Positions 9,185 to 17,385 of a stretch of 64,000 nucleotides of DNA are shown here, piece by piece (positions within the stretch are counted from its first letter, which is position 1; each line of letters opens with the position of its first letter). The stretch comes from JAJRRH01 sp047638815 (lineage in GTDB: Bacteria > Bacteroidota > Bacteroidia > Flavobacteriales_D > JABDKJ01). Under the pieces are notes generated by a model. That model was given only the letters and a program-made list of their open reading frames with translations. It was not told the DNA's origin and searched no databases. The position numbers and the translations under genes are program-made. The DNA lies in NCBI GenBank assembly GCA_047638815.1, contig JBLIMR010000002.1:182342-246341 (forward strand). Direction: 5' to 3'.

Positions 9185-10399
9185 TTAAACCAAAATGGGA
9201 ATTACCTTCTTCAAACCTTTAACAAGAGCATCCACATCTTCGATATTGTTATATATAGAAAGAGACGCTCTAACAGTTCCTGAGATCCCTAATCTATCCA
9301 TTAAAGGTTCTGTACAATGATTTCCCGTCCGAACAGCAATACCCATTTTATCTAGTAGCACACCTATGTCATATGGGTGTATCTCGCCAATCAAAAATGA
9401 GACAACCGACACTTTGTTTATAGAAGTTCCGTATATTTTCAAGCCTTCAATGCTCAAAAGAGACTTAGTTAGATAATCAAGTAACTCTTCTTCATGTTTC
9501 TGAATCTCCTCCCAAGGGTATGAGTTCACAAAATCTATAGATGCCCCAAGTCCAATTATTCCCGAGATATTCGGAGTCCCCGCTTCAAATTTAAATGGCA
9601 AAGAATTGTAGGTTGTCTTTTCAAAAGTAACACAAGAAATCATTTCTCCACCTCCCATAAAAGGAGGCATTTCTTCTAAGAGATTCTCCTTACCATACAA
9701 AATTCCAATTCCAGTTGGTCCGTATAATTTATGTCCTGAAAAACAATAGAAATCACAATCTAGCGCTTGTACATCTACTGGAATATGAGCCACTGCCTGC
9801 GCTCCATCAAGAACAACTTTAGCTCCAACTTCATGTGCAAGTTCGATAATCTTATCCACTGGATTTAACGTTCCTAGGGTATTTGAAACATGATTTATGG
9901 AGATTATTTTCGTCTTAGAGCTTAGAATTTTTTCAAACTCATCAAGCATCAACTCCCCATCATCATTAATAGGAATAACTTTTATCGTTGCTCCTTTCTC
10001 TTCACAAATCAATTGCCATGGAACAATGTTTGAGTGATGTTCCAATGAGGATAAGATGACTTCATCTCCTTTTCCCAAGACTTTTCTACCGTAACTATTG
10101 GCAATAAGATTAATGGATCCTGTGGTACCAGAAGTGAAAATTACCTCTTCGATTTTCTTCGCATTGATGAAAGATTTGCATTTGACTCTGCTGGCTTCCA
10201 TGGCATTTGTAGCCGTGACGCTAAGATGATGCACCCCTCTATGGACATTGCTATTGTATGATTTATAGTATTTGTCAATGGCATCAATAACCAAATTAGG
10301 CTTTTGAGTTGTGGCAGCATTATCAAGATACACTAAAGGATAAGCATTAACCTCTTGATTTAATATCGGAAATTCATTTCGAACGAGTTTCAAGTCCAT
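9185..10399 (-). CDS. sufS: Cysteine desulfurase SufS
   Basis: SufS takes sulfur from cysteine and supplies it as persulfide for Fe-S cluster building. The 404-residue PLP enzyme has the PLP-binding lysine in FSGHKLYGPTG (K224) and the persulfide cysteine in RTGNHCTEP (C362), the short-loop arrangement of group II (SufS/CsdA) desulfurases. It is the last gene of the leftward operon sufA-B-C-D-S, 36 bp after sufD. No sufE or sufU is visible nearby. Confidence 0.96.
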   Translation of the reverse strand: MDLKLVRNEFPILNQEVNAYPLVYLDNAATTQKPNLVIDAIDKYYKSYNSNVHRGVHHLSVTATNAMEASRVKCKSFINAKKIEEVIFTSGTTGSINLIANSYGRKVLGKGDEVILSSLEHHSNIVPWQLICEEKGATIKVIPINDDGELMLDEFEKILSSKTKIISINHVSNTLGTLNPVDKIIELAHEVGAKVVLDGAQAVAHIPVDVQALDCDFYCFSGHKLYGPTGIGILYGKENLLEEMPPFMGGGEMISCVTFEKTTYNSLPFKFEAGTPNISGIIGLGASIDFVNSYPWEEIQKHEEELLDYLTKSLLSIEGLKIYGTSINKVSVVSFLIGEIHPYDIGVLLDKMGIAVRTGNHCTEPLMDRLGISGTVRASLSIYNNIEDVDALVKGLKKVIPILV

Positions 10400-10435
10400 T
10401 CCTTTGATTTTTTACAGCTTTAAGACAAGCCGCTA

Positions 10436-11713
10436 TTACATTTTGTTCGAGACTAATTCTCTAACAGCTTCGATTGTACAGTGGTCCACAACTTCGGATA
10501 AGAATGCCTCGGTTAATAGCTTCTTGGCATTTTGTTTTTTAATGCCCCTCGCCATTAGATAGAACATAGCATCTTCATCAAACTGTCCGGTGGTAGATCC
10601 ATGACTGCATTTTACATCATCAGCATAAATTTCCAGCTCTGGTTTTGAGTTAATGTTTGCATCATCACTCATCAATATGTTGGCATTTGTCTGATAAGCA
10701 TTTGTTCGTTGAGCATCCGGTTCAACAATAACCTTTCCGTTAAAGACAGCACGACCTTTATCATATATAATTCCTTTGTAGAGCTCATTTGATTCACCAT
10801 CAGGCTCACAGTGATCAACCAATGTGTGATTATCGATATGTTCTTTGTTCTTAGGATTATACAAACCATATAGATCCGTATTTGTTCCTTGTCCCTTGGC
10901 GTAAATGTCAAGATTATTTCTAATCCATCCACCCGTTAAAGAAAACGTATTGATACTGAAAAAGCTATCTCTACCTTGTGTTACTGCTTCATTAGAAATA
11001 TGAAATGCAGCATCAGATTCCATTTGTAATTTATCGATAGATAAATGAGCGTTGGCTTTAACAACAACTTCCGTGACTTGATTACAAAATACGGCATCCT
11101 CACTGTCAGAAATAAAACTCTGAATAATGTCTGCTTTTGTATTCGCTTCAGCCACAAAAAGATTTCGTGATTGGGCAGCAACTTTACTATCGTTCGTAAT
11201 GTTTACAACATGAACAGGTTTTTCAATATTACCTTTAACGTGAATGAAAATTCCATCTTCACAATACGCTGTGTTTAGTGCTGTAAAGATTTCCGTTTTG
11301 TGTTTTGCAATAGTTCCGAAATACGAATGAAAAACATCAAGATTTTTCCCGGCCAGAAGGCTAAGTGGTAAGACTGTAATGATATCGTTTTCAATAGTCG
11401 TAGAAAGATCAGCTCTATAAAAGCCATTCACAAAGACTACTTCCGTTGCATCCAATCCTGGAATATGATATTTTTTCGAATCAAAACTTTCATCATTTCT
11501 GACAACACTGAATTGTTGCCCGATGATTTTATTGACACGAGTGTACTTCCAAGCCTCTGTTTTTGAAGTCGGAAATTCAAGATTTTTTAAGGCCTCTTGC
11601 GCCTCTTTAGTAATATCGTTTCCAAACACTTTCACGTCACTTTTAAGTGCACTGAAATTTGCTAAAAACTGATCTTTCTTTGAGATGATATTTTCCACTA
11701 TACTATCCATCAA
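10436..11713 (-). CDS. sufD: Fe-S cluster scaffold subunit SufD
   Basis: SufD pairs with SufB and the SufC ATPase in the SufBCD scaffold that assembles Fe-S clusters. The 425-residue protein has the N-terminal WKYTRVNKI block and the C-terminal beta-helix region of the SufB/SufD family, with GIIYDKGRAVFNGKV, ADDVKCSHGSTTGQ and ARGIKKQNAKKLL. It lies 10 bp after sufC. The ORF begins MMDSIVEN; the second ATG is an equally good start. Confidence 0.96.
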   Translation of the reverse strand: MMDSIVENIISKKDQFLANFSALKSDVKVFGNDITKEAQEALKNLEFPTSKTEAWKYTRVNKIIGQQFSVVRNDESFDSKKYHIPGLDATEVVFVNGFYRADLSTTIENDIITVLPLSLLAGKNLDVFHSYFGTIAKHKTEIFTALNTAYCEDGIFIHVKGNIEKPVHVVNITNDSKVAAQSRNLFVAEANTKADIIQSFISDSEDAVFCNQVTEVVVKANAHLSIDKLQMESDAAFHISNEAVTQGRDSFFSINTFSLTGGWIRNNLDIYAKGQGTNTDLYGLYNPKNKEHIDNHTLVDHCEPDGESNELYKGIIYDKGRAVFNGKVIVEPDAQRTNAYQTNANILMSDDANINSKPELEIYADDVKCSHGSTTGQFDEDAMFYLMARGIKKQNAKKLLTEAFLSEVVDHCTIEAVRELVSNKM

Positions 11714-11723
11714 TATTTTTATC

Positions 11724-12467
11724 TCAATTGTTTTTTATCCAATCGTAACCTTTCTCTTCCATCTCCAAAGCCAACTCTTTTTTCCCTGACTTTACAATTT
11801 TACCATCGTGTAAAACATGAACGAAATCAGGTATAATATAATCCAGTAATCTTTGGTAATGAGTGATTATCAGAAAAGCTCTTTCAGCACTTCGCATGGT
11901 GTTAACACCTTGAGCAACTACCTGAAGGGCATCAATATCAAGACCAGAATCAGTCTCGTCAAGAATGGCGAATTTTGGTTGAAGCATAGCCATCTGAAAA
12001 ATATCATTTCGCTTTTTCTCTCCACCTGAAAAACCTTCGTTTACCGATCGGTTTTTTAGTTTACCATCTAAACCTACAAGGGCTGAATTTTCTTTAACCT
12101 GCCCTAGAAATTCTTTTGCTGATATTGGATCTTGTCCAAGGTAATTTCTCTTTTCGTTAATCGCTGTTTTCAAAAAATTAACATTGCTAACTCCTGGTAT
12201 TTCAACCGGATATTGAAAGGCCAGAAACAAGCCTTCTTTTGCACGTTCATCGATTTCCATATCCAATAGATCTTGACCAAGAAACTCAACAGATCCCTCA
12301 GTGATTTCATAGTCATCTCTACCGGCTAACACAGATGCTAAAGTACTTTTACCTGATCCGTTCGGGCCCATAATCGCATGAATTTCCCCGGCTTTAATTT
12401 CAAGGTTAACCCCTTTAAGGATTTCTACCCCATCAACACTCGCATGAAGATTTTTAATTGTAATCAT
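11724..12467 (-). CDS. sufC: Fe-S cluster assembly ATPase SufC
   Basis: SufC is the ABC-type ATPase of the cytosolic SufBCD complex. The 247-residue protein has Walker A GPNGSGKST (34-42), the signature region NEGFSGGEKKRNDI, and Walker B FAILDETDSGLD, in which the SufC-type ETDSGLD replaces the usual EPTSGLD. No transmembrane partner is present, as expected. It lies 25 bp after sufB and 10 bp before sufD. Confidence 0.97.
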   Translation of the reverse strand: MITIKNLHASVDGVEILKGVNLEIKAGEIHAIMGPNGSGKSTLASVLAGRDDYEITEGSVEFLGQDLLDMEIDERAKEGLFLAFQYPVEIPGVSNVNFLKTAINEKRNYLGQDPISAKEFLGQVKENSALVGLDGKLKNRSVNEGFSGGEKKRNDIFQMAMLQPKFAILDETDSGLDIDALQVVAQGVNTMRSAERAFLIITHYQRLLDYIIPDFVHVLHDGKIVKSGKKELALEMEEKGYDWIKNN

Positions 12468-12492
12468 TCTTTCTAATGGTTTCTTTTTCTAT

Positions 12493-13935
12493 TTATCCAA
12501 CAGAGTTTTCCAAGGAAATCTCCAATAATTTTTGTGCTTCAACTGCAAACTCCATAGGTAGTTTATTCAACACTTCTTTAGCATATCCATTTACGATTAG
12601 GCTTATCGCCTTCTCTTCGGAAATACCTCTTTGCTTGCAATAAAATATTTTGTCTTCTCCAATTTTTGAAGTGGTGGCTTCGTGCTCAACCATAGAACTT
12701 TGATTGTTCACTTCAATGTATGGGAATGTATGCGCTCCACAATGATCTGTCATTAAGAGAGAATCACATTGACTGAAGTTTCGAGAGTTTGTTGCATTTT
12801 TAGAAATTTGCACTAAACCCCTATAAGAGTTCTGGCTACTTCCAGATGAAATACCTTTTGATATAATAGTGCTCTTAGTATTTTTACCAAGGTGAATCAT
12901 TTTAGTTCCAGTATCTGCCTGTTGGAAATTGTTGGTCACTGCCACGGAGAAAAATTCTCCTATTGAGTTGTCCCCTTTCAAGATGCATGATGGATATTTC
13001 CATGTTACTGCAGATCCAGTTTCAACTTGTGTCCAAGAGATTTTTGAACTTCTATGGCAAATCCCTCTTTTAGTTACAAAGTTAAATACCCCTCCCTTTC
13101 CATTTTTGTCACCAGGGTACCAGTTCTGTACAGTAGAGTACTTTATCTCAGCATCGTCAAGCGCTACTAGCTCGACAACAGCTGCATGAAGTTGGTTTTC
13201 GTCTCTTTGAGGTGCAGTGCAACCTTCAAGATAACTCACGTAACTTCCTTCATCAGCGATTAATAATGTTCTTTCAAACTGTCCTGTTCCAGCCTCATTT
13301 ATTCTAAAATACGTTGAAAGTTCCATTGGACATTTTGTTCCTTTTGGGATATAGCAAAATGATCCATCGGTAAATACAGCAGAATTCAATGCTGCGTAAA
13401 AATTGTCAGTTTTAGGAACGACAGACCCCAAATATTTTTGCACCAATTTTGGATGTTCAGCAATGGCTTCACTCATTGAGCAAAAAATAATGCCCAGCTC
13501 ACCTAGCTTTTCTTTAAAGGAGGTAGCAACAGAAACAGAGTCCATCACGAAATCTACGGCAACACCGGTTAACTTCTTTTGCTCTTCAAGAGAAATTCCA
13601 AGTTTCTCCATTGTTTTGAGTAATTCTGGATCTACTTCGTCCAAGCTATCTAGTACTTTTTTCGCTTTTGGCGCTGAATAATAAGAAATGGCTTGAAAAT
13701 CAGGTTTATTGTAACGCACATGTGCCCATTCAGGCTCAGTCATTTTTTGCCAGACGGCCAAGGCATCAAGCCTCCAGTCCAACAACCATTGAGGTTCATT
13801 TTTCTTGGAAGAGATAAGCCTAACAACATCCTCCGTTAGCCCGGGATCAATGGTATCTGATTCTATATCAGTTTGGAAGCCAAACTCATAATCTTTATTG
13901 GTTACCTCTTTTAATAATTCGTCTTCGGTACTCAT
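12493..13935 (-). CDS. sufB: Fe-S cluster scaffold protein SufB
   Basis: SufB is the main scaffold on which the nascent Fe-S cluster forms. The 480-residue protein has family blocks PEWAHVRYNKPD, FCYIPKGTKCPMELSTYFRIN, EGCTAPQRDENQLHAAVVEL, SSGSSQNSYRGLV and HCGAHTFPYIEV. The length is normal. It is second in the suf operon, 23 bp after the A-type carrier gene. Confidence 0.97.
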   Translation of the reverse strand: MSTEDELLKEVTNKDYEFGFQTDIESDTIDPGLTEDVVRLISSKKNEPQWLLDWRLDALAVWQKMTEPEWAHVRYNKPDFQAISYYSAPKAKKVLDSLDEVDPELLKTMEKLGISLEEQKKLTGVAVDFVMDSVSVATSFKEKLGELGIIFCSMSEAIAEHPKLVQKYLGSVVPKTDNFYAALNSAVFTDGSFCYIPKGTKCPMELSTYFRINEAGTGQFERTLLIADEGSYVSYLEGCTAPQRDENQLHAAVVELVALDDAEIKYSTVQNWYPGDKNGKGGVFNFVTKRGICHRSSKISWTQVETGSAVTWKYPSCILKGDNSIGEFFSVAVTNNFQQADTGTKMIHLGKNTKSTIISKGISSGSSQNSYRGLVQISKNATNSRNFSQCDSLLMTDHCGAHTFPYIEVNNQSSMVEHEATTSKIGEDKIFYCKQRGISEEKAISLIVNGYAKEVLNKLPMEFAVEAQKLLEISLENSVG

Positions 13936-13958
13936 AAGTTCTTGGAAATATGTTGAAA

Positions 13959-14285
13959 TTATACGGCAAAGCTCTCACCGCAACCACATGTTCTATTGGC
14001 ATTCGGATTGATAAATACGAACCCTTTTCCATTTAGGCCACCAGAATAATCGAGTTCTGTACCTACTAGATAAAGGAAGCTTTTCTTATCAACTACAACT
14101 TTTACATTGTTGTCCTCCAGCACTTTATCGTTTTCGCTCAATGTTTGGTCAAACTCTAGATTATACATCAAACCTGAGCATCCACCACCCTTAACACCCA
14201 CCCGAACAAAAGAGTCCGTTGCAGTATTTTCTTCAGATAGAATCTGCGTAATTCTCTCCTTCGCGTTATCGCTTACTTTTATCAT
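13959..14285 (-). CDS. sufA: A-type Fe-S carrier (SufA/IscA/ErpA family)
   Basis: A-type proteins receive clusters from the SufBCD scaffold and hand them to target proteins. The 108-residue protein carries the three ligand cysteines: C36 in GGGCSGL and C100/C102 in the C-terminal CGCG motif. It is the first gene of the suf operon and is divergent from thiL, 90 bp away. Sequence alone does not separate SufA from IscA or ErpA; the symbol follows its place in the operon. Confidence 0.92.
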   Translation of the reverse strand: MIKVSDNAKERITQILSEENTATDSFVRVGVKGGGCSGLMYNLEFDQTLSENDKVLEDNNVKVVVDKKSFLYLVGTELDYSGGLNGKGFVFINPNANRTCGCGESFAV

Positions 14286-14309
14286 TTATACCTACTTAAA
14301 AAGTGTCCG

Positions 14310-14317
14310 CAAATATA
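14310..14317 (-). promoter_or_regulatory. -7 box of the suf operon
   Basis: The minus strand reads TATATTTG, a perfect TAnnTTTG match, 24 bp before the sufA ATG at 14285. A TTTG lies upstream at 14331-14334 but only 13 bp away, closer than usual. No convincing IscR- or Fur-type operator is visible. Confidence 0.5.
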
Positions 14318-14363
14318 ATCATTATTTAGACAAATTCTAAATAAGGAATCGGAGCAATACTAT

Positions 14364-14371
14364 TATCTTTG
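14364..14371 (+). promoter_or_regulatory. -7 box just before thiL
   Basis: TATCTTTG matches TAnnTTTG and ends 4 nt before the thiL ATG at 14376. A start at the normal distance would fall on or within a few bases of the ATG, suggesting a leaderless mRNA. No good -33 TTG is seen at the expected spacing. Confidence 0.45.
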
Positions 14372-14375
14372 GCGA

Positions 14376-15416
14376 ATGGAAAAAAGGACGCTTAACGAGC
14401 TTGGGGAATTTGGTCTAATTGAGACAATAACTAAGGACCTAGTTCTTACACAAGACACTACCATAAAGGGAGTTGGTGATGATGCCGCGGTTATCGATAG
14501 TGGTGAGAGATATCAGTTATTGGGAACGGATATGTTGGTTGAAGGGGTACATTTTGATCTAAGATATGTACCGCTGAAACATCTAGGATATAAGGCTGTG
14601 GTTGTAAATCTTTCTGATATCTATGCGATGAATGGTCGACCAGAGCAGATTACAGTTTCCATAGCACTGTCGAGCCGCTTCACATTGGAGGCGATAGAGG
14701 AGCTGTATGAGGGCATTAGATTGGCCTGTAAAATCTATAATGTTGATCTAGTTGGTGGTGACACGAGTACTTCTATCTCTGGTTTGATGATAAGTATTTC
14801 AGCCCTTGGAACTGTTGCTAAGGACAAGGTGTGTTATCGTGATGGTGCAAATGTTGGAGATCTTATTGTGGCCAGTGGAGATTTTGGAGGTGCGTATATG
14901 GGGCTTCAACTCCTAGAACGTGAGAAAGCAGTTTTTCTAGCAACGAAGGGAGTTGGTGTACAACCTGAACTTACAGGATTTGATTATATTCTTGAGCGGC
15001 AGTTGAAACCTGAAGCCCGTAAAGATGTTATTGATCAGTTAACGGATTTGAAAATACAACCCACATCCATGATTGATGTTTCTGATGGATTGGCTTCGGA
15101 ATGTATTCATATTGCCAGGCAAAGTGATGTAGGGATTACTTTATATGAAGAAAAAATTCCTATTGATCCAATGACCTACGAAACGGCAAGAGAATTTGGT
15201 TTAGATCCAACGACCTGTACGATGAATGGTGGAGAGGATTATGAATTGTTGTTCACGATCAAGCAGGACGATTACGAAAAGATCGCGGCCAATATGCTTT
15301 TAAAAGTTATCGGTCATTGCACCGAAAAGGAAGAAGGTTATAAGCTTGTGTTGAAAGATAGTAGTGTTCATCCTTTTACAGCACAAGGTTGGGATACTTT
15401 TTTGAAGGCAGACTAA
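14376..15416 (+). CDS. thiL: Thiamine-monophosphate kinase
   Basis: ThiL phosphorylates thiamine monophosphate to the active cofactor thiamine diphosphate. The 346-residue protein has the AIRS-family signatures GVGDDAAVID, LLGTDMLVEGVHFD, VNLSDIYAMNG, GGDTSTS, IDVSDGLASE and NGGEDYELLF, in the usual order. The length is normal. It stands alone, divergent from the suf operon and convergent with the helical hypothetical that ends 4 bp away. No TPP riboswitch is seen: the upstream gap is only 90 bp and shared with sufA. Confidence 0.95.
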   Translation: MEKRTLNELGEFGLIETITKDLVLTQDTTIKGVGDDAAVIDSGERYQLLGTDMLVEGVHFDLRYVPLKHLGYKAVVVNLSDIYAMNGRPEQITVSIALSSRFTLEAIEELYEGIRLACKIYNVDLVGGDTSTSISGLMISISALGTVAKDKVCYRDGANVGDLIVASGDFGGAYMGLQLLEREKAVFLATKGVGVQPELTGFDYILERQLKPEARKDVIDQLTDLKIQPTSMIDVSDGLASECIHIARQSDVGITLYEEKIPIDPMTYETAREFGLDPTTCTMNGGEDYELLFTIKQDDYEKIAANMLLKVIGHCTEKEEGYKLVLKDSSVHPFTAQGWDTFLKAD

Positions 15417-15420
15417 ATTA

Positions 15421-16935
15421 TCAGCTTCCGTTTCTATATTTAGGATAGGCTTCTTCTTGAGATTTATTTCTTGCCCAAGCTTCAAAATCGAAGTACTCAA
15501 ATGCACTTTGTGAGAACGGATTTGTTTTCAAACTTTTCATTTCATCAGCATACCCTTCATAGAGCACTTTTCTATAGGCCTCTTTTCGGGTCTTAACCAC
15601 TTTAGATATTAAATCAATGAATGCGTTTTCGAATTCATCAAGTCTCTTTCTGGTTGATAAATAGCGTTTTAGGGATTTTAATGCATGAATGATATAATCG
15701 TCATTGGATAATTCTACGTGTATAATCATATGTAGAATTTTCGCATAACAATATTGATCTTCAGCTTCATTTATCCTGACTTCATTTAGAATTTTATTTA
15801 TCCAAAATAGGGCTTTTGAATGATCGCCAACGCCAAAATAAATTAATCCTAATGAATAATAAATTCCTGCCAATTTGGTTGAGTTGATTTCATCTTCAAA
15901 CTGTGATAAACCTTGCTCAATTTCCGGGATAAATTTTAAGCCATCATCATATTCTGTCCGCATTATATGAGAGGCTAAATTCACCAAGCACCTGTCCGCA
16001 AATATTCTCATTTGCAATTCTTTGCCATCATATTGCTTTGCATAAAGTAGCTCGAGTTCAACAAGATATTTATCCGTTTCCTTATCCTTTTTTAATTTTC
16101 TACTCAAGTATATTGCGTTCGTTAAAATGGACAACATGATGTTGGGTTCGGAAGAAAAATATTCCTTATTGCTTCTCACCAATTCATGATTTTTCTTCAT
16201 GAGGGCATATGATTTTTTGGGATCAAGCACACAAAAATAGTATGCACTCATGGTGTGATTATGCAGATATTCGCCTTCAAGGTCCAGGGACATTTGTTTC
16301 TTTGAAGGCAGTTTTTTTATGATGTCTATATAGTGGAGAATATCTTCTTCGCTTCTTGCCTTACCTTTGCCATAAAGCTTCAGGAGCACTTTGCTTTTCA
16401 CATCCCATATAACATGATAAGACTTTATCTTTTCAAGAGAAGCTGTGTCTGCATCGCATATTTCATCAATTACTTTTAGATCAACATTTTCATAATTGAA
16501 TTGTACAGCTATTTTTTTCTCCCACTTGGAAATCTGTAAAAAGGTATGATGAAGATCATTACTCAACGCGATTTTCTTGGCAGATTTAATAATTTTAGAA
16601 CATTGATCGAAAAGACCCTTTTCATACAAAAGCTCAATATTTTGAATTTTGTCTTTGACTTGTTTTTCAATTGATTTCTCAGAATGAAATTGATTGAGTG
16701 TCTTTAGAATATGATTATAGAGTCTGTTTTTTATAACCGCTATGTTCCCTCTTTTTTGATTAGGTAGGATCTTACTTAGTATATCATCTTCAGAAAGATT
16801 CTTTTTCGTTTTAATAAGATCAAAAAGCTGAGTCAATTGCTCGTTATGAGCCATAGACATTTTGAAGTATCTCTTTTCACTTTTAGTGAGCGAATGAATG
16901 AGATCATATAAATGGTTATTTGTGGCAGTGGGCAT
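15421..16935 (-). CDS. Helical-repeat hypothetical protein (TPR-like)
   Basis: I do not recognise a named family. The 504-residue protein is rich in K, E and L and appears almost wholly alpha-helical, without signal peptide or membrane segment, so it is cytoplasmic. The N-terminus (LTKSEKRYFKM, then helices ending NHILKTLNQF) looks conserved in style with other Bacteroidota hypotheticals. The middle (IYYSLGLIYFGVGDHSKALFWINKILNE, residues about 355-385) reads like a TPR motif. Such solenoids usually mediate protein-protein contacts. It ends 4 bp from thiL and stands alone. Confidence 0.65.
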   Translation of the reverse strand: MPTATNNHLYDLIHSLTKSEKRYFKMSMAHNEQLTQLFDLIKTKKNLSEDDILSKILPNQKRGNIAVIKNRLYNHILKTLNQFHSEKSIEKQVKDKIQNIELLYEKGLFDQCSKIIKSAKKIALSNDLHHTFLQISKWEKKIAVQFNYENVDLKVIDEICDADTASLEKIKSYHVIWDVKSKVLLKLYGKGKARSEEDILHYIDIIKKLPSKKQMSLDLEGEYLHNHTMSAYYFCVLDPKKSYALMKKNHELVRSNKEYFSSEPNIMLSILTNAIYLSRKLKKDKETDKYLVELELLYAKQYDGKELQMRIFADRCLVNLASHIMRTEYDDGLKFIPEIEQGLSQFEDEINSTKLAGIYYSLGLIYFGVGDHSKALFWINKILNEVRINEAEDQYCYAKILHMIIHVELSNDDYIIHALKSLKRYLSTRKRLDEFENAFIDLISKVVKTRKEAYRKVLYEGYADEMKSLKTNPFSQSAFEYFDFEAWARNKSQEEAYPKYRNGS

Positions 16936-17066
16936 ACCTTAAAGGTAGTCCAAACAGGGGGTAAATGCTTGCCAATTAAACAAACGGTATTACTTTAAGA
17001 AGTAACGGTTAAAAATTTAAAATTAGGGGTAATTTGAAGAGGAAATAGCGCTTAAGTTGCTAATTA

Positions 17067-17318
17067 TTAGTCTTTACGTTCTTCTTCTTCTTCGTCATCA
17101 TCATCTTCATCGTCAGTTACATCATCATCATCCACAACAATATCCTCTGTTCGAGCATCATTATCTATAATAACAAGAGCATTAGTAGATTTAGCTGCAT
17201 CGAAAGATTCCAGATCATCAAAAGTCTCTAACTCAGTCTTAGTACAAGAACTTAAGCCAAAAGCCATGAATAGCGCCAGGACGGCTAAAAGGGACAATAT
17301 TTTTCTTATTTTATTCAA
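17067..17318 (-). CDS. Small lipoprotein with a highly acidic C-terminal tail
   Basis: The 83-residue protein begins with a lipoprotein signal peptide (basic MNKIRK, hydrophobic core, lipobox LSSC, lipidated C25). After a short middle segment (residues 26-58), residues 59-80 are almost only D and E, ending ERKD. I know no family for it. It could bind cations or a basic partner at the outer membrane (inference). It has its own excellent promoter at 17339-17369 and follows the sensor kinase gene in the chromosome but is downstream of it by 67 bp on the same strand, so it may also be read through from the kinase operon. Confidence 0.65.
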   Translation of the reverse strand: MNKIRKILSLLAVLALFMAFGLSSCTKTELETFDDLESFDAAKSTNALVIIDNDARTEDIVVDDDDVTDDEDDDDEEEEERKD

Positions 17319-17338
17319 CGAATAATTGATTTACAACA

Positions 17339-17369
17339 CAAATATAGTAAAATCCATCTAGACTTCAAA
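17339..17369 (-). promoter_or_regulatory. Strong promoter of the acidic lipoprotein gene
   Basis: On the minus strand TTTG (17369-17366), a 19-bp spacer and TATATTTG (17346-17339) form a textbook Bacteroidota promoter, the same architecture as the two tRNA promoters in this window. The start codon at 17318 is about 20 nt downstream. Confidence 0.65.
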
Positions 17370-17385
17370 ATATTTTTAACGCTTA

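Noticed and set aside
14331..14334. -33 element for the suf promoter
   Set aside because: The TTTG is only 13 bp from the TATATTTG box, shorter than the usual 17-23 bp, so it was not counted as a full promoter.
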